Numbered from the stretch's first letter, positions 12,879 to 24,188 are shown. The stretch: 64,000 nucleotides of DNA from Humulus lupulus (GCF_963169125.1 NC_084793.1:141586297-141650296), one strand, 5' to 3'. Made by a program: numbers and translations. Notes: generated by a model not told the origin, from the sequence alone.

Positions 12879-13715
12879 ATGTCCAATCCAAAACCCTATA
12901 ATTGCTTTACTTGCTATGAAAAATTGACTCGTGATAACTACATGAAATGGTAATCAAACATGAACATTGTTTTGATATGTGAAAACCACATGTTTGTCCT
13001 TAATGCGAAATGTCGTGAGGTTCCTGCTCTCACTGCTGCTAAAACTGCTAGAGAGAAGTATGACAATTAGATCTTATCTAACAATAAGGCCAAATGTTAT
13101 ATGCTTGCTCGTATGAGCGATGTGCTTAGAAAGAAGTTTGAAACTGTTGAAACGACCTATGAGATTTGGGAATCTCTACAAGGCATGTTTGGCCAGCAAT
13201 CTAATAACTGCAGACTTGATGCTTCTAGAAGCTTCATGAATATGAAAATGAAGAAAAATATTTCTTTCAGAGAACATGTCCTATACATGATCAACATATT
13301 GCACGATGTAGAAATCCATGGTGCAACCATTGATGAGAGAACTCAAGTAAGTGTGATACTTGAATCTCTCACACCAGCTTTTGCGGCATTCACTACCAAC
13401 TATGTTATGAACAAGTTGGAGTACAACATGACCCAACTGCTGAATGAGTTGTAAAATTTTGAATCTCTAAACAAAAGTTCCACTATAGTTGAGGAGGAAA
13501 ATATTGTTGAATCCAAGCCTTCCTCTTCAAATGGTAATTCGAAGAAGAGGAAGAGTGGCCAAGGAAAGGACAAGAAAAAGGACAAACAACCAGAGAAGAC
13601 CAACAAGTCTTCCAAGAAGAATAATTCTGCAAAGAACTCCAAAAAGAAGGCACTGAATGGAGCATTCTTTCATTGTGGAGTTGACGATTATTGGAAAAGG
13701 AATTGTCCTAAGTAC
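12879..13715 (+). pseudogene. Copia B2 gag, broken
   Basis: The ATG at 12879 starts MSNPKP, but a one-base insertion shifts the next residues before EKLTRDNYMKW and a TAA at 12951. Further stops lie in the block AREKYDN-stop-ILSNNKAK and at 13452-13454 (a CAA to TAA change compared with B1, where the same spot reads LNELQTFES). Between stops the UBN2-type capsid domain is well kept (EIWESLQGMFGQQ, FREHVLYMINILHD). The zinc knuckle near 13665-13700 reads FFHCGVDDYWKRNC and has lost its first cysteine. The frame continues into protease and integrase without a shift, as expected for a single copia polyprotein. Confidence 0.85.
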
Positions 13716-14870
13716 TTGGCTGAACTAAAAGACAAAAACAAGGGTAAATTTAATTTGCTTGTTTTAGAATCTTGTTTAGTGGAAGGTGATTTTTCATCTT
13801 GGATAGTTTATTCCAGAGCCACTAATCATGTTTGTTTTTCTTCGCAGAGTCTTAGTACTTCGAGGAAGCTGTCTCATGGAGAGGTGACCTTGAGAGTTGG
13901 AAGTGGACAGGAGATCTCAGCAGCTGAAGTTGAAAAAGCTCGCCTAGTTTTTTATAATAATAAATTTATTGTGTTGGACAATGTTTATTTTATTCCTGGA
14001 TTTACTAGAAATTTGATTTCCTTATCAAAATTGCGTGAACAAGGTTTTAATATTTCTTTTAATAATAATTCGATTGTTATTTTGAAATATGGTTCTGACA
14101 TTTGTTCTGTAAAGTCTGAAGGTGGACTTTACAAGTTAGAGTCCAATGTCGAGCATGTTTATAATTATGAATTATTTAAAACTGCAAATCACAAATCTAT
14201 TAAAAGACAAAAGATAGATTTCGATAGTGAAACATATCTGTGGCATTTAAGATTGGGACATATTGGTCTAGACAGAATTAATAGACTAACAAATGATGTT
14301 CCTTTAAGAGAACTGTCTATTGGTTCTCTCCTAGTCTTTGAATCATGCCTAGAAGGAAAAATGACCAAGAGACCTTTCTCTGCTAAAGGTTCAAGAGCCA
14401 CAGAATCACTTAACCTTGTACATACGGACGTTTGTGGTCCACTAAATGTCCAAGACATTTATGGTCCACTAAATGTCCAAGATAGAGGAGGTTATGAATA
14501 TTTTGTCACCTTCATTGAAGATTATTCAAGATATGGTTACCTATACTTAATGCGAAGGAAATCTGAAACCTATGATAAGCTTAGGGAATTCCGAGCAGAA
14601 GCTGAAAAGCAATTAGGTAAATCACTAAAAGTACTTCGATCAGATCGAGGTGGGGAGTACTTAGATTATGAATTTGAGGACCATTTGCGTGAGCATAAAA
14701 TTTAATCTCAACTCACTACACCTGGAACACCACAACAAAATAGTGTTTCAGAAATGCGGAACAGAACCTTATTGGTTACGATTAGATCGATGATTAGTTT
14801 CTCATCATTGCCTTTGACAGTCTAGGGTTATGCAATAAAATGTTCTCTATACATACTCATTTTAGTTCCA
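13716..14870 (+). pseudogene. Copia B2 protease and integrase, truncated
   Basis: This is the longest open stretch of copia B (329 codons, 13716-14705). The aspartic protease motif that should read DSGATNHVC is YSRATNHVC at about 13810-13835, so the catalytic Asp and Gly are lost. The gag-pre-integrase block FIPGFTRNLISLSKL and the integrase H..C-type zinc region LWHLRLGHIGLDRI are followed by the core: VHTDVCGPL, FIEDYSRYGYLYLMRRKSE (the first catalytic Asp is in HTDVCGPL) and SDRGGEYL (second Asp). A TAA follows at 14703 and decayed sequence continues to 14870, where the region joins an LTR. Everything downstream (integrase C-terminus, RT, RNase H) is deleted. Confidence 0.85.
14435..14482 (+). 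repeat. In-frame 27-bp duplication in B2 integrase
   Basis: TGGTCCACTAAATGTCCAAGA occurs at 14435-14455 and again at 14462-14482, so nine codons (GPLNVQD plus two) are duplicated in frame just after the first catalytic Asp of integrase. B1 has one copy at the equivalent place (2567-2587). Confidence 0.95.
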
Positions 14871-15585
14871 TCTAATTATTAATTAATTAAAATAAAAACA
14901 CATGAAAAATCAAATCTCATTTTCAGGGATAGTGCCACACGCATAGGGCTTGGATTGCTCTATGCATGTAGCATTACTAATATGATCAGTTATTGATTTT
15001 TTATTTTATTTTTAATTAATTAATAAAACATTTCAAAGGGGTTTTAAAATGGAATGTAAGATTTTATCTTTTATTATTATTAAAGATGATTATTTTTTAT
15101 TTATTATTATTATTATTGTGATAATAATGTTTATATATTCTATATGATAGAAAATAGAAAAAAAAAAAAGAGGATTTTTTACAAAAAAGGAAAAACTATC
15201 ATCTTTTTCACAAAAGAAAAACTCTTTCTCTCTAGCCTATAATCAAGAGTCTCATGTGTTGAGAATGCTTTTGATTCACAAAATTGATCATTGTTCTCTA
15301 TGTGCCCACCCACATCTTGAGGTGTAGAGAATGTCTTGGAAGATCTTGGTGTGAGTACTCTAGCGAGGATAGGAAGATCGAACTATATACAAAAATATTC
15401 AAGGATTATTGATAGGCTACAAGAGATAAATCATTTTGTATTATTTTTACATATACATATTATATATTGATTAACATATTGCATATTGAAGGATCCTCAT
15501 ATAAAGTATTTGTATGAAAATTTTTGTTGTATACAATACTACCATTTCCGCAATTTTCGCTACGCGCTAAGAAATGTTCCTAACA
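14871..15585 (+). repeat. Truncated 3' LTR of copia B2
   Basis: The sequence matches the last 730 bp of the full LTR (from about 10283 to 11004) and ends with the same TTCCTAACA. The first 1.36 kb of the LTR is missing. The join to integrase sequence occurs in TCTAATT (14871-14877), which is present both in the integrase source (compare 2969-2975) and at the LTR site (compare 10283). Confidence 0.88.
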
Positions 15586-16818
15586 GAGACTCGATTCAAT
15601 CGACCTAAAAGGAAGGATGACCGCATTGAATCCCAACCAAATCGAGAATAATCTATCTTTAAGGTTGTTGGTCTTCTATTTGGTAAGAAATCAAGTATGC
15701 TCTTAAATCCACAATTAATGCAAAACGCTGAGTGGTATATCTTGAACAACTATACCGAAATTAAGGAGTACTTTTTCCAAACTTTTTCGATAAATTTGTT
15801 TGGTTTATGTACTGGGGCATTATGAAATTATAATATTTCTATTTGTTTATAGTGAGCATATGGATGAGTTAAAGGGGGGGGGGGGGGGGGGGGGCTCGGA
15901 TCTTGAAGTACGGCAAGAATTTGAGTTTCCTCAGTGGTTCAAAATCGAGTAAGTATATTACTCAATTCTTATTAGAAACCACATTAAATCTATTGTCAAC
16001 TAACCTACAAAGCTAATCTTGATAGGTGAACAGTTTGCATGAGTCAACACCTATGGAAGTTAGTAATGAATTGTATGCTCTTGCAAACAAATCAAGCAGA
16101 ATTGTGTTCTCTTATCCAGGAATGATAGTGAATAGCGTCAAATTTGTGGTCCATGGTCGTGATATGAAGCTTAAAATACAAAATAGCAGTGTAATGGTGC
16201 CAAGTGAGGAAAGTATGAATTACTATGGAGTATTGGAAGAATTAATTGAATCTACTTGATGGATTACAATGTTTTCCTATTCAAGTGTAGATGGTTCAAT
16301 ACAAGTAGAGTTAAGGTAGAATCCAATTTTACGAGCGTGTATGTGAAGGAACAATGTTATAAGGATGACCCTTTTGTTCTCGCTTCTCAAGCAAAATTGG
16401 TGTATTATCTTCGGGACGTGAAAATGGGGATTATTGGAGGCTCATCAATGAATACATTCCGAGGAATGTGTGGGATTTCTTAGATAGAGATGTCGATGAT
16501 ACACAAACCACAAATGATTTTCCCATATTACAAGAAGTTAATAATTCCTCATTTCAGTTCTAGGTCGAGCTTCCTATTTTTGATAGTCTTTAGTATGATC
16601 TGGTTAATGTCAATCCGACTGAAGTGTACAACATCGATGATTTAGTTGGCGAAAGTTCAAATGAATTTGTTGTTGATGATGAAGTTGAATTCGAAGAGGA
16701 TATGTTGGCCGAGTATGAAGATGACGAGGATGGCGACAATGTACTAGTCGATAGTGATAGTGATAGTGGTGTCCGTAGTGATGTTGTAGTTAGTGATGAT
16801 GAGGATGGTGATATGTAA
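15586..16818 (+). pseudogene. TNP2-like CACTA transposase, C-terminal part with DUF4216-like domain
   Basis: Fragments in order are a segment around 15650-15770 (IFKVVGLLFGKKS and NAEWYILNNYTEIKEYF), which matches the region after the transposase core of plant TNP2 proteins, and 16026-16259 (ESTPMEVSNELYALANK, then YYGVLEELIEST). After a frameshift at about 16256, 16256-16483 gives DYNVFLFKCRWFNTS and DPFVLASQAKLVYYLRD, the hallmark of DUF4216. Then come decayed codons and an acidic tail to the TAA at 16816-16818 (EEDMLAEYEDDEDGD, DSDSDSG). Introns probably separate the pieces (an AG before 16026). The catalytic core is absent from the window. It is inactive. Confidence 0.8.
15874..15894. repeat. 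Homopolymer of 21 G
   Basis: Twenty-one consecutive G follow AAA within the TNP2-like gene, between the codons for HMDELK and the block DLEVRQEFEFPQWFK. It is either a true slippage expansion or an assembly length uncertain by a few bases. Confidence 0.95.
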
Positions 16819-16959
16819 TTTGAATGAATATATGTAACTTTTTATTTAATTAAATCAATTACTCTATTTATTATCATTTCATTGCATCATTTTAGATAAT
16901 ATATATTCACAAAAATAATATTATAATAATTTAATAATGAATGAATATTTTAATATAGC

Positions 16960-17956
16960 ATGGCTGAAACAAGTAATGACATTGGTGGTGGTTCCAAGAG
17001 AGGTCGGGGAGCATATTATGGTGCAAATATTGAGAAGGAGCTCGCCTCCAAAAAGATGAGCCACCTCAAAGTAGAGTTTGATGTACAAACTGGTCGTGGA
17101 AATCCAAATCTCAAATAAAAATATGAAAATATTGTTGATATATATGTTTAGAGATGTAAATTCCCTCATGAATGAAATTAACCACTCTTACCATATATGT
17201 CAACAATATCTGCATATTTTTTTTATTTAGATATGAATTTTTATGAACAATTTAACTTAGCCCATTTGCCCCTAAATACGAGAACAAAATTACTTACATG
17301 CATTTCCAATCACTGGTCTGCAGTTATTAATGATGGGATATTGGTAGATAGATAATAAAGTTATACTTTGAAACTATATAATCAATAACTTTTCTTTAGA
17401 AATGTTCATATTGTTTAGTTATTTTCTTTCTAAGTTAGATTTTCTTTTAATGCTATATTGGAATCTAATATATGTGTTTTTTATTGTGCAGACTCAGATG
17501 AGCGAGCGTCAAGCATCGCAGAGTACAACTGCTGCATCATCTGTTGTTTCCTGTGTCGGCGATAATGTTAACGGTGAGTTCCCGCCTGCTATGGACAATG
17601 TCACTGATGTCCTTGGGCTCCGCTCGCGCTATAAGAAAAGGTTTGGGGTGTTCCCTAGGCCAAAGGAAATTGGCAGGAAGAAGGCAAGACCGTTATCATC
17701 ATATTCTCAAATGTTTGACCAAGTGCCACCTCAAATGGACACCATACTCAAGCATCAGCAACCTAAGAAGCGTTATTAGAAACTTGAGAGTCATCAGCGG
17801 CGTTAGGATCTCTTGCTTAATGCTTTGTTGAAGCAGATTGGCACTATGGCTCCTGGTTTTACTATGGACTAGCCAGAAGAGGATCCTAAAGATGACAATG
17901 ATGATGGTGCAACTGATGGGGGCGGGGATGGTGAGGATAGCGGTACCCATTTGTAG
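16960..17956 (+). pseudogene. ORF1/TNPA-like CACTA gene (plant transposase Ptta/En/Spm type), tentative
   Basis: A first exon starts at ATG 16960 (MAETSNDIGGGSKRGRG) and contains VEFDVQTGRGNPN, which resembles the conserved N-terminal block of plant Ptta/En/Spm proteins. Stops follow at about 17116. A later exon, after the splice-acceptor-like TATTGTGCAG ending at 17491, reads MSERQASQSTTAASS and then VTDVLGLRSRYKKRFG, like the VLG-R-SGY-block of the same family. It continues with an in-frame stop at 17777 to the acidic end near 17956. The gene sits directly downstream of the TNP2 remnant on the same strand. TNPA proteins bind subterminal repeats; that role here is inference. It is inactive because of stops. 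Confidence 0.6.
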
Positions 17957-18239
17957 ACATTTTTTTCTTTATTTATAGTTTATATTATTAGAGACAATTT
18001 CTATTTTAATTTAGTGAACTACTTTAATATTTTTATGTTTAGTGGAGACAATTAACATTAATAATTCTAATTTAATTTTTATTTATTACAAATGAATTTT
18101 TATTTTATTTTTAATTAAATTAATTAATATAATAACTAAATGAATTCAAATTAATTAATTAATTTAATATAAATTAAAATTATTAAATAAAAAATATTTA
18201 AATATTTTTATAATTTATTTTAATTTTATAAAAAAATAA

Positions 18240-18634
18240 ATAAATATTACTTTTTCCAGCGAAAAATTACGTCGGCAAAATGCTTCCTCGGTAAAAATAA
18301 ACAAACATTTGTTGACGCAATCATAAACTTTTGTCCGCGCATTGTAACCTTGGCAAAGGAAAACTTTTGGCGACGCAATTTAGCGCCGGCAAAGGCTAGA
18401 ACTTTTTTCAGTGCAAATTGTACCGCCAAAAGTGTTTTTCACAATTCCGTTTAAACTTTTTTTTCCTTGGTGTGGCTCTTTTATGCCGAAGTAGTTTGTT
18501 TTACGCTGGCAAAAGTCCTATTAACTACCGAATTTCACGGTTAGCCTTTACCGACACAAAAATGTATCAGCAAAACCCAGAGGGCTTTTTGTCAGTGCAA
18601 AAACGCGTCGGCAAAAGCCATCTTTTTTGTAGTG
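18240..18634. repeat. CACTA-1 subterminal repeats and 3' terminus
   Basis: Short words such as GTCGGCAAAA, TTTTGGCGACGCAA and CGCCGGCAAAGG recur in both orientations over 400 bp, relatively GC-rich against the AT-rich flank, and stop at the terminal GTAGTG (18629-18634). Clusters like this are the transposase-binding subterminal arrays of CACTA elements. Confidence 0.75.
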
Positions 18635-19269
18635 GTATAATTATTATATAAGAAATAGATGTATACCCTTTTTTTTTTTTTAAATGTATACTACTATATA
18701 CTAGTGTAGAATGAAGGGAAATTTTGATAAGGGAAAATAAACCATGCATTGTTAATCTCATTCTTATTTCTTTAGCCAGATAGTAATTTCAAGTACCACT
18801 AAAAAATGGATGAGGTCTTCCACTGATTTCCTACCATACATGAGCCCATTTGAGCCAGCCCCTTAAACTATATTATTGGATAATGAGAATGAGAAGGTTC
18901 AAACTCTCAATTGACATAATATATATACATATATATGGAAGACTTCTCAATGGTTACTACCCATAGATAAGTACTAACAATTTTAATGATGTGGCAACGT
19001 AATGACTTGGTATAGGGAAAAGTTGAGAACTACCCATTTTTAGGAGTAGTTAACTAAAACTAGACACTAAATATATTTAGTTGAACTTTACCCATTATTA
19101 TCACGAGATTTCCCAAATTATCCTTATTTGAGAACATAGTTATAATTGTTGTTGTAATGTGTACTATATGTGTCATATTATAGTTAAATTGGAAATGCAT
19201 TCTAATTGTAGTGTGTCATATATATATATATGTGTGTGACAACTTATATTTATAGAAATGTATTCAATC
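18635..19269. other. AT-rich spacer, nothing recognised
   Basis: It has poly-T/A runs and TA-repeat stretches (near 18920 and 19220). No gene, RNA or transposon end was recognised. Confidence 0.6.
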
Positions 19270-20345
19270 TATGAAAAAATATTCTTTAAAATATAAAAAT
19301 CAAGGCTTAAAATGTAAACCATAAATCTTAAAATGTAAACAATAATCATTTAAAATATAAACATCAAGACATAAAGTCTAAACCACGACCCTTTAAAAAG
19401 TTTAACTTTAAAACTTAAAATCTAAACCACAACTCTTCAAAATGTAAACCACAAAACTTATAAAATAAATCATCACTCTTTAAAATTTAAACCACAAGTC
19501 TTAAAATTTAAACCGTGACTTTTAAAAATTTAAACCATAAGGCTTAAAGTTAACCCACTAGACTTAAAATCTAAATCACGATCATATAAAATATAAATCA
19601 TAATCTTTTAAAATCTAAGTCACGATTCTTTAAAATTTAAACTACTAGTCTTTAAAATTAAAACCACAAGGCTTAAAATGTAAACAACATCTCTTTAAAA
19701 TTTAAACTACAAGGATTAAAATTTAAATAACAACTCTTTAAAATTTAAACCGCGATGTTTGAATTTAAACCACAACTCTTTAAAATTTAAATCACAATGC
19801 TTAAAAGTTAAACTACTTGGCTTAAAATCTAAACCACAACCATATAAAATATAAACCATAATCATTTAAAATCTAAATCACGGCTTTTTAAAATTTAAAC
19901 CACTAGTCTTTAAAATTTAAACCACGACTCTTTAAAATTTAAAACACAAGGCTTAAAATTTTAAACTACAAGACTTAAAATTTAAACTACGACTCTTTAA
20001 AATTCTAAACCACGAGGCTTGAATTTAAACTACGACTCTTTAAGATTTAAATCACAAGGCTTAAAAGTTAAACAACTAGGCTTAAATTCAAAACCACAAC
20101 CATATAAAATATGAACCATGATCATTTAAAATTTAAATAACGAATCTTTAAAATTTAAACTACTAGTCTTTAAAATTTAAACAACGACTCTTTAAAATTT
20201 AAACCACAAGGCTTAAAATTTAATCCACAAGACTTACAATTTAAACTACGACTTTTTAAAATTTAAACCGCTAGGCTTAAAATCTAAACCACGATTGTAT
20301 AAAATATAAATCATGATTCTTTAAATTAAATCACAAGACTTAATT
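19270..20345. repeat. AT-rich satellite of about 21-bp monomers with 260-bp higher-order period
   Basis: About fifty imperfect copies of a monomer of the form TTTAAAATTTAAACCACRACTC / CTTAAAATCTAAACCACAAG follow head to tail. Distinctive monomers mark a larger unit: the word ATATAAAATAT occurs at about 19583, 19842, 20102 and 20298, spacings of 259, 260 and 196. So about twelve monomers form one higher-order unit, with a shorter last unit (about three monomers fewer). No ORF or transposon end is associated with it. Confidence 0.9.
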
Positions 20346-22607
20346 TTAATATTTTATTATATTGAAATTCATAGGTATTTTTTCTAAAAAAAATAGAAAA
20401 AAAATTATTTAATTTTAAAATTAGAATTCAATATATCTTGAATAATAAAAAGTGTTTATGTAACATATTCTTGGTTTAATAGTTTTTATTTTATTAAAAA
20501 GAAAAATTATCACATTTTAAAAAAAATTGTAGACAATGTTTTGGTTTATTTTTAATAAATTATGTTTATGTCATTCTTCTATAATATATGACATTGTTTA
20601 TTTATTTAAAAATTATATGGTAGTTGAAAAAAATAATAAAAATAAATTAATACATTTTCTATATAAAACTAAGCAAATATGCATTTCACATTGTGTTTAC
20701 CTAGTATATTATAAATGATATAACTTATAACTTTTGTTTCACTGGTGATTGTTGGAACAAATATTTGGATAAGCTTGGAGTGAGAAAATTAACAAAGGGT
20801 AGAATGAGAGTTTTTATTAAAAAAAGTGGGTATAAATTGAAATGTTTGAAAATTAGGGTAGTTGCGAAGGGGGCATTCAAAAACTGGGCATGAGATGTAA
20901 TTTCCTCCTTGGTATAGCAAGTCACCAACAGGTAAATATTTTTTTCTACATTAATTTTGAATTTAGTATTTTTTTTTGATATAATTAATGTTGTTTCCAA
21001 CCAATAAGAGACACTAGCTATATTTATAAATTGACATGCTTTTGAAAAATAAAAAGTTTACAATACTATATTTTCATAATAAATACACGTTTTTCATCAA
21101 GTAATCATTCTAAAATTTTGAAAAAATCAAAATTTACTTTTAGAAATATTAATTAACTACTATAAATATGAACAATTGATCTTAATCTAATGATTAATAT
21201 TAGAGTAACTATTAGTAATAATCATTAAAATGCACCCATATATATAAGATTAAATTGAACTCAATCTGGCATCCAACCGTATCACCGCTATTATTTTGAA
21301 AGAAGTTAAATCCAAACTTATTGATCAAAAGGTCATACATATATAGGAACCACTTTGTATTATAACTTATATATGGTTGGTTAGCACCAACCGTTAATTG
21401 CACTAAACATATACGAGTTTTGTCCATGTCTCTAATTAATCTTAACAACTTGTCCCAAAACAGTACATTCAATTCAAGGACTAATATTTGTATACACTAG
21501 GCATATGCAACTTCCCTTTTCCATCTTGGAACAATAACCAGGCTAGCTAGTTTATAGCATTCATGTTTCCCTTTTTATATTTAATTTTTTCTAAGAATTA
21601 ATGAAAACAAAATTAGTGTCCGAATAAATGTTCTTATTTTGTACTAGAAATGCTTAACACTGTGTGAAGAATATGTTAATAATATATCTACGATCATCAA
21701 TATAGATTGGTATTATAATTAATTAAAAGTCCAAGATACAAAAGATTTTGGTAGAACCAATATTGTGTTGGACTATAACATGTACATATGTGTTATGTTC
21801 TCATAGGGTCTCTTCCTTTTTAGAGCATTAAAGAATTAACCATGTTTATGTACTATTTTGTTACATATCAAGGAAATGCTTGTCATTTGGTCGTGTAATA
21901 TCTTTTTATTTTATTTATTGGGCAACCAAATCAAATCACTAGTGGACTTACAACTTTTATGTTTTAAAATTGTAATGTTACATGTAAGAAAAATTATAAT
22001 GTTGAGGGATATATATTAACCTACCTTCACAACAACGACTTAAGGAACTCTCCAATAGGTATTATTGGAGTATAATGTCTCATATAAAACAAGTATAAGA
22101 ATATTGAGTCATTAATAAAAACATGAGTAACTCTACTAATCACCAATTAATTAGATAGAACCTCATAATTCTTGTGAGGCAACTAACTATAGCATAAAAT
22201 TATAAAAATCACTTTACTTGAATAATAAATTAAAAAAACAATCATAAATTTTAGATGGATAAAATTTGAATGATGAAAAACTAAGTAGCCAATCTCAGCT
22301 AGATAAGATAACTAAAACAAAAAATTCTCCCTTTTTAAATATTATCTATAATGTATAGATATATGTCACGACCCTAGGTTGTGACAGATTTGTAATATTC
22401 ATAACTTGGTGGTCAAAGGTCAAACTTTGACCCTTGTTGGAAAATAATCCTTATAAATGATCATTTAATTTATTTTAAATAGTATCATAGTTATAAGTCA
22501 AAATAATGGAATAACTTCTATAATTTTATATAAAAATATTAGTGATAAAAGCAGGATTATCTATCATTATCCATAGAACAATAATATTATCACGACTATG
22601 TAGTCAC
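20346..22607. other. AT-rich spacer, nothing recognised
   Basis: No coding similarity, RNA gene or complete element was seen. Near 22376-22435 there are two perfect or near-perfect short inverted repeats (GTCACGACC/GGTTGTGAC and GGTCAAA-C-TTTGACC). Confidence 0.55.
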
Positions 22608-22610
22608 TAA

Positions 22611-22806
22611 ACAGTTAAATTTAATAAGCCATAAAACATCAAAATAATACTTAGCATCAATCATTCCTCATTCATTATTATTACATAGCTAATTAAGAGA
22701 TATGTAGTCACCAAATAGTTAAATTTAATAAGTCATAAAACATCAAAATAATACTTAGCATCAATCGTTCCTCATTCATTATTATTACATAGCTAATTAA
22801 GAGATA
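22611..22806. repeat. 94-bp tandem duplication
   Basis: The block beginning TAGTCAC at 22611 is repeated from 22705 with only a few differences (CTAAACAG versus CCAAATAG, GCC versus GTC, ATCATTCC versus ATCGTTCC), ending in TTAAGAGATA at about 22806. Confidence 0.95.
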
Positions 22807-23815
22807 GAGACCATAAGTTTCCAAATCAAATACATAAACCATTCTAAAGATAGGACAATGGCAATAAATAGAACCATGCTAAAACACATTGGCTCCACCA
22901 ATAATTCACCCTCCACATTTGCATCACTGGGTTCCTGGAATGTGAGAGATATAGAGGATGAGCTTATAAAGCCCAGTAGTAAAGCAACTAATATCATAGG
23001 ACCGAAAGTTTAATAAAACTCCTACATGGTTAGCTTTGAAAGCAAAACATATATCATCACATATAAATCAAAAAGAAAGAGACATACCACAGATAATCAT
23101 AAGAAACAAGCTACAGGTGCACATCACACCATCCACTAGATCCCTAGTTCCCGTTACCCACCATAGAAAAATCGACATCCTAAACCGGGTAGCAGGACCT
23201 AATAACTACTACAAGAGGGAGGCTCAGAACACATCCTATATACAGATGCTAGTTCTTTACACCTACAGGTGAGTGGACACCTAACCTACCTATGATGGCA
23301 CGGAGACTAGGTCGTGAAACAACAACATGCACAAATCATGATCACTATGGCTCTCATCAGTATAACCAAAAGTAGGTAACTAAAATAACAAAAGAACATA
23401 CTCCCTTTATTTTAGAAAATTGGGCAGCATATGGCTGCATATGGCTGCATATGAATAAAACTCAAACATCATAACCTGCATAGATAAGTATACAAAAATA
23501 TATTTGGTATGGTCATACGGGCGCGTTCTTACTATGATGGTCACCAAACTTTGGGGTTACTGTCATTGCTGATCGGTGATTCTAAAGAGGCATCGTGTGT
23601 CAAAAATGGTGGTGGTTGGGTGGTTGTTGTGTGTCTTTGTCATGGCTTGCCGAAAGAAAGAAAGAAATGAAGAAGAAAGAGAAGAGAAAGAGAGGAGTGT
23701 GGGGAGACGGAAAGGAGAAGAAGAAAAGAGAGTTATTTGACTCTTTAACTCTGTGGGTCCCACCAATAAAAAAATATATTATTTAATTTTTTTAAAAATT
23801 GAGCCTTTATATATA
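22807..23815. other. Spacer with short repeats, no gene recognised
   Basis: It includes three copies of an 11-bp word (GCATATGGCTG) at 23427-23453 and a purine-rich GA/AAG tract at about 23646-23735, which creates lysine-rich artefact ORFs. No coding region is supported. Confidence 0.55.
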
Positions 23816-24179
23816 GGGTTTATACTTTTTTGGATCCTGTGTTTTTTTCCATTACCTGTTTTGACTTTGTGTTTTGACAAATTACTTTTTGGACCCTATA
23901 TTTTGTAAAATGGTTAAAATAAAACCCTAAACTCAATTTTGATGAAGAAAAAATTGAATATAACAACACCGTTTTTAAGCAGAATTATTTTATTTTTATT
24001 CTGAATTGTTAGTTTGGTAAATTATTTGTGATTTTAGTTGAGAAAACATTGACCAAAATCGGGTTTAGGATTCTATTTTAACCATTTTACAAAATATAAG
24101 GTCCAAAAAGTAATTTGTTAAAACACAGGGTCCAAACAAGTAATGGAAAAAAATATAAGGTCCAAAAAAATATAAACCC
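23816..24179. mobile_element. Fold-back MITE, Mutator-like (364 bp)
   Basis: The left arm (from GGGTTTATACTTTTTTGGA at 23816) and the right arm (ending TCCAAAAAAATATAAACCC at 24179) are inverted repeats over roughly 130-140 bp with scattered mismatches. Both contain ACAAATTACTTTTTGGACC and TTTTGTAAAATGGTTAAAAT in the matching orientation. The element is flanked by TTATATATA on both sides (23807-23815 and 24180-24188). A 9-bp duplication is typical of Mutator-like elements, although this site is TA-rich. It has no coding capacity. Confidence 0.85.
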
Positions 24180-24188
24180 TTATATATA

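Larger units (their letters stand above)
15586..18634 (+). mobile_element. CACTA (En/Spm) transposon, 3' part (CACTA-1)
   Basis: It contains the C-terminal half of a TNP2-type transposase, then a second ORF1/TNPA-like gene, then GC-rich subterminal repeats, and finally TCTTTTTTGTAGTG at 18634. That is the reverse complement of a CACTACAAAAAA terminus. The gene order TNP2 then TNPA towards the 3' end is that of plant CACTA elements. The 5' half is not in the window: the copia B array ends at 15585 within the transposase gene. The three bases after the terminus are GTA; the matching 3-bp duplication would be left of the window. Confidence 0.85.

Noticed and set aside
19270..20345. Possible CRISPR-like or spacer-repeat array
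   Set aside because: The monomers are contiguous and imperfect with no unique spacers, and the sequence is a plant nuclear genome; it is a satellite.
22372..22440. ATGTCACGACCCTAGG resembling the TGTAACGACCC start of the gypsy LTRs
   Set aside because: The similarity ends after about ten bases, and I found neither a matching end nor a target duplication.
23563..23786. Lysine-rich ORF and its antisense serine/phenylalanine-rich ORF
   Set aside because: They are produced by a GA-rich purine tract; no start context or conserved domain.
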